The position numbers and the translations under genes are program-made. A stretch of 64,000 bases of DNA from Pithys albifrons albifrons (taxonomy: Eukaryota; Chordata; Aves; Passeriformes; Thamnophilidae), in assembly GCF_047495875.1 (NCBI RefSeq), contig NC_092467.1, positions 20,479,066 through 20,543,065 on the forward strand, given 5' to 3'. Positions 63,781 through 64,000 of this stretch are shown here, piece after piece. Under the pieces are notes generated by a model. The model saw only the letters and a program-made list of their open reading frames with translations, made no database searches and was not told the origin of the DNA. Every line of letters begins with the position of its first letter. Position 1 is the stretch's first letter.

Positions 63781-64000
63781 TGGTGTTTAAATCATACTGT
63801 GAGTTATTTCATCACACTCCTGGTCTTTCGATGACAGTATAGTGATAAAATTATGTTATATAGCTCTTTTACCACGGTAACTGATTCTCCAAAATACTTC
63901 AAACATAGTCCTTAACCTATGGACTCAAACAAGTAGCACTATTCAACTTTCATCTAAAACAATAAATCCCTAAAGCATGTTTTCTACATTTCCAGGTGTC

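Larger units (their letters stand above)
1..64000. other. Non-genic avian nuclear DNA (gene desert or large intron)
   Basis: Across both strands I see only short open frames, mostly under 100 codons, that overlap each other, lack domain motifs and are not bounded by convincing splice sites in series. Base composition is AT-rich throughout, with frequent homopolymer A/T runs. The presence of a tRNA-Ile/CR1 hybrid SINE and a CR1 LINE 3' end places the DNA in birds, and the SINE type points to passerines. Low density of interspersed repeats is normal for bird genomes. Whether this is intergenic or intronic cannot be decided from the window. Confidence 0.8.

Overview
This window reads as nuclear DNA from a bird, most likely a passerine (songbird). 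It is AT-rich, has no compact coding architecture, and carries almost no recognisable transposons. The two it does carry are diagnostic. One is a tRNA-Ile-derived SINE with a CR1-type 3' tail at about 54.09-54.24 kb, matching the TguSINE1 type known from passerines. The other is a 5'-truncated, minus-strand CR1 LINE 3' end at about 59.18-59.25 kb. Both end in the ATTCTGTG-type tail typical of avian CR1.

I found no protein-coding gene, exon, functional tRNA, rRNA or CRISPR that I can support. Open reading frames are short, overlap on both strands and lack domain signatures. The longest (185 codons, minus strand, 46.14-46.70 kb) is only slightly longer than chance predicts at this base composition. 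The window is therefore probably intergenic (a gene desert) or inside a very large intron; the sequence alone does not say which, and no flanking gene can be named.

Layout: 1-5.7 kb is AT-rich and holds two AT microsatellites, each with a perfect palindrome (66 bp at 3797-3862, 30 bp at 5625-5654). 5.7-25 kb is mostly unremarkable single-copy DNA with a 13/14-bp minisatellite (10.56 kb), small low-complexity tracts and purine-skewed stretches. 25.2-25.8, 31.7-32.0, 36.8-37.0, 38.1-38.35, 45.5, 53.1-53.3, 55.2-55.5, 61.0-61.3 and 63.6-63.8 kb are repeat-free and dense in homeodomain, E-box or forkhead-like words; they are my candidates for conserved non-coding regulatory elements (inference only). 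38.6-46.8 kb is locally richer in G+C. 34.9-35.2 and 60.6-60.8 kb each hold a G/T-rich tract facing an A/C-rich tract, giving inverted repeats; the 35.13-35.16 kb tract is also a canonical G-quadruplex motif on the minus strand.

No genes work together here. If the window has a function it would be cis-regulatory, and the most sequence-supported oddities are structural: palindromes, inverted low-complexity arms and the SINE.
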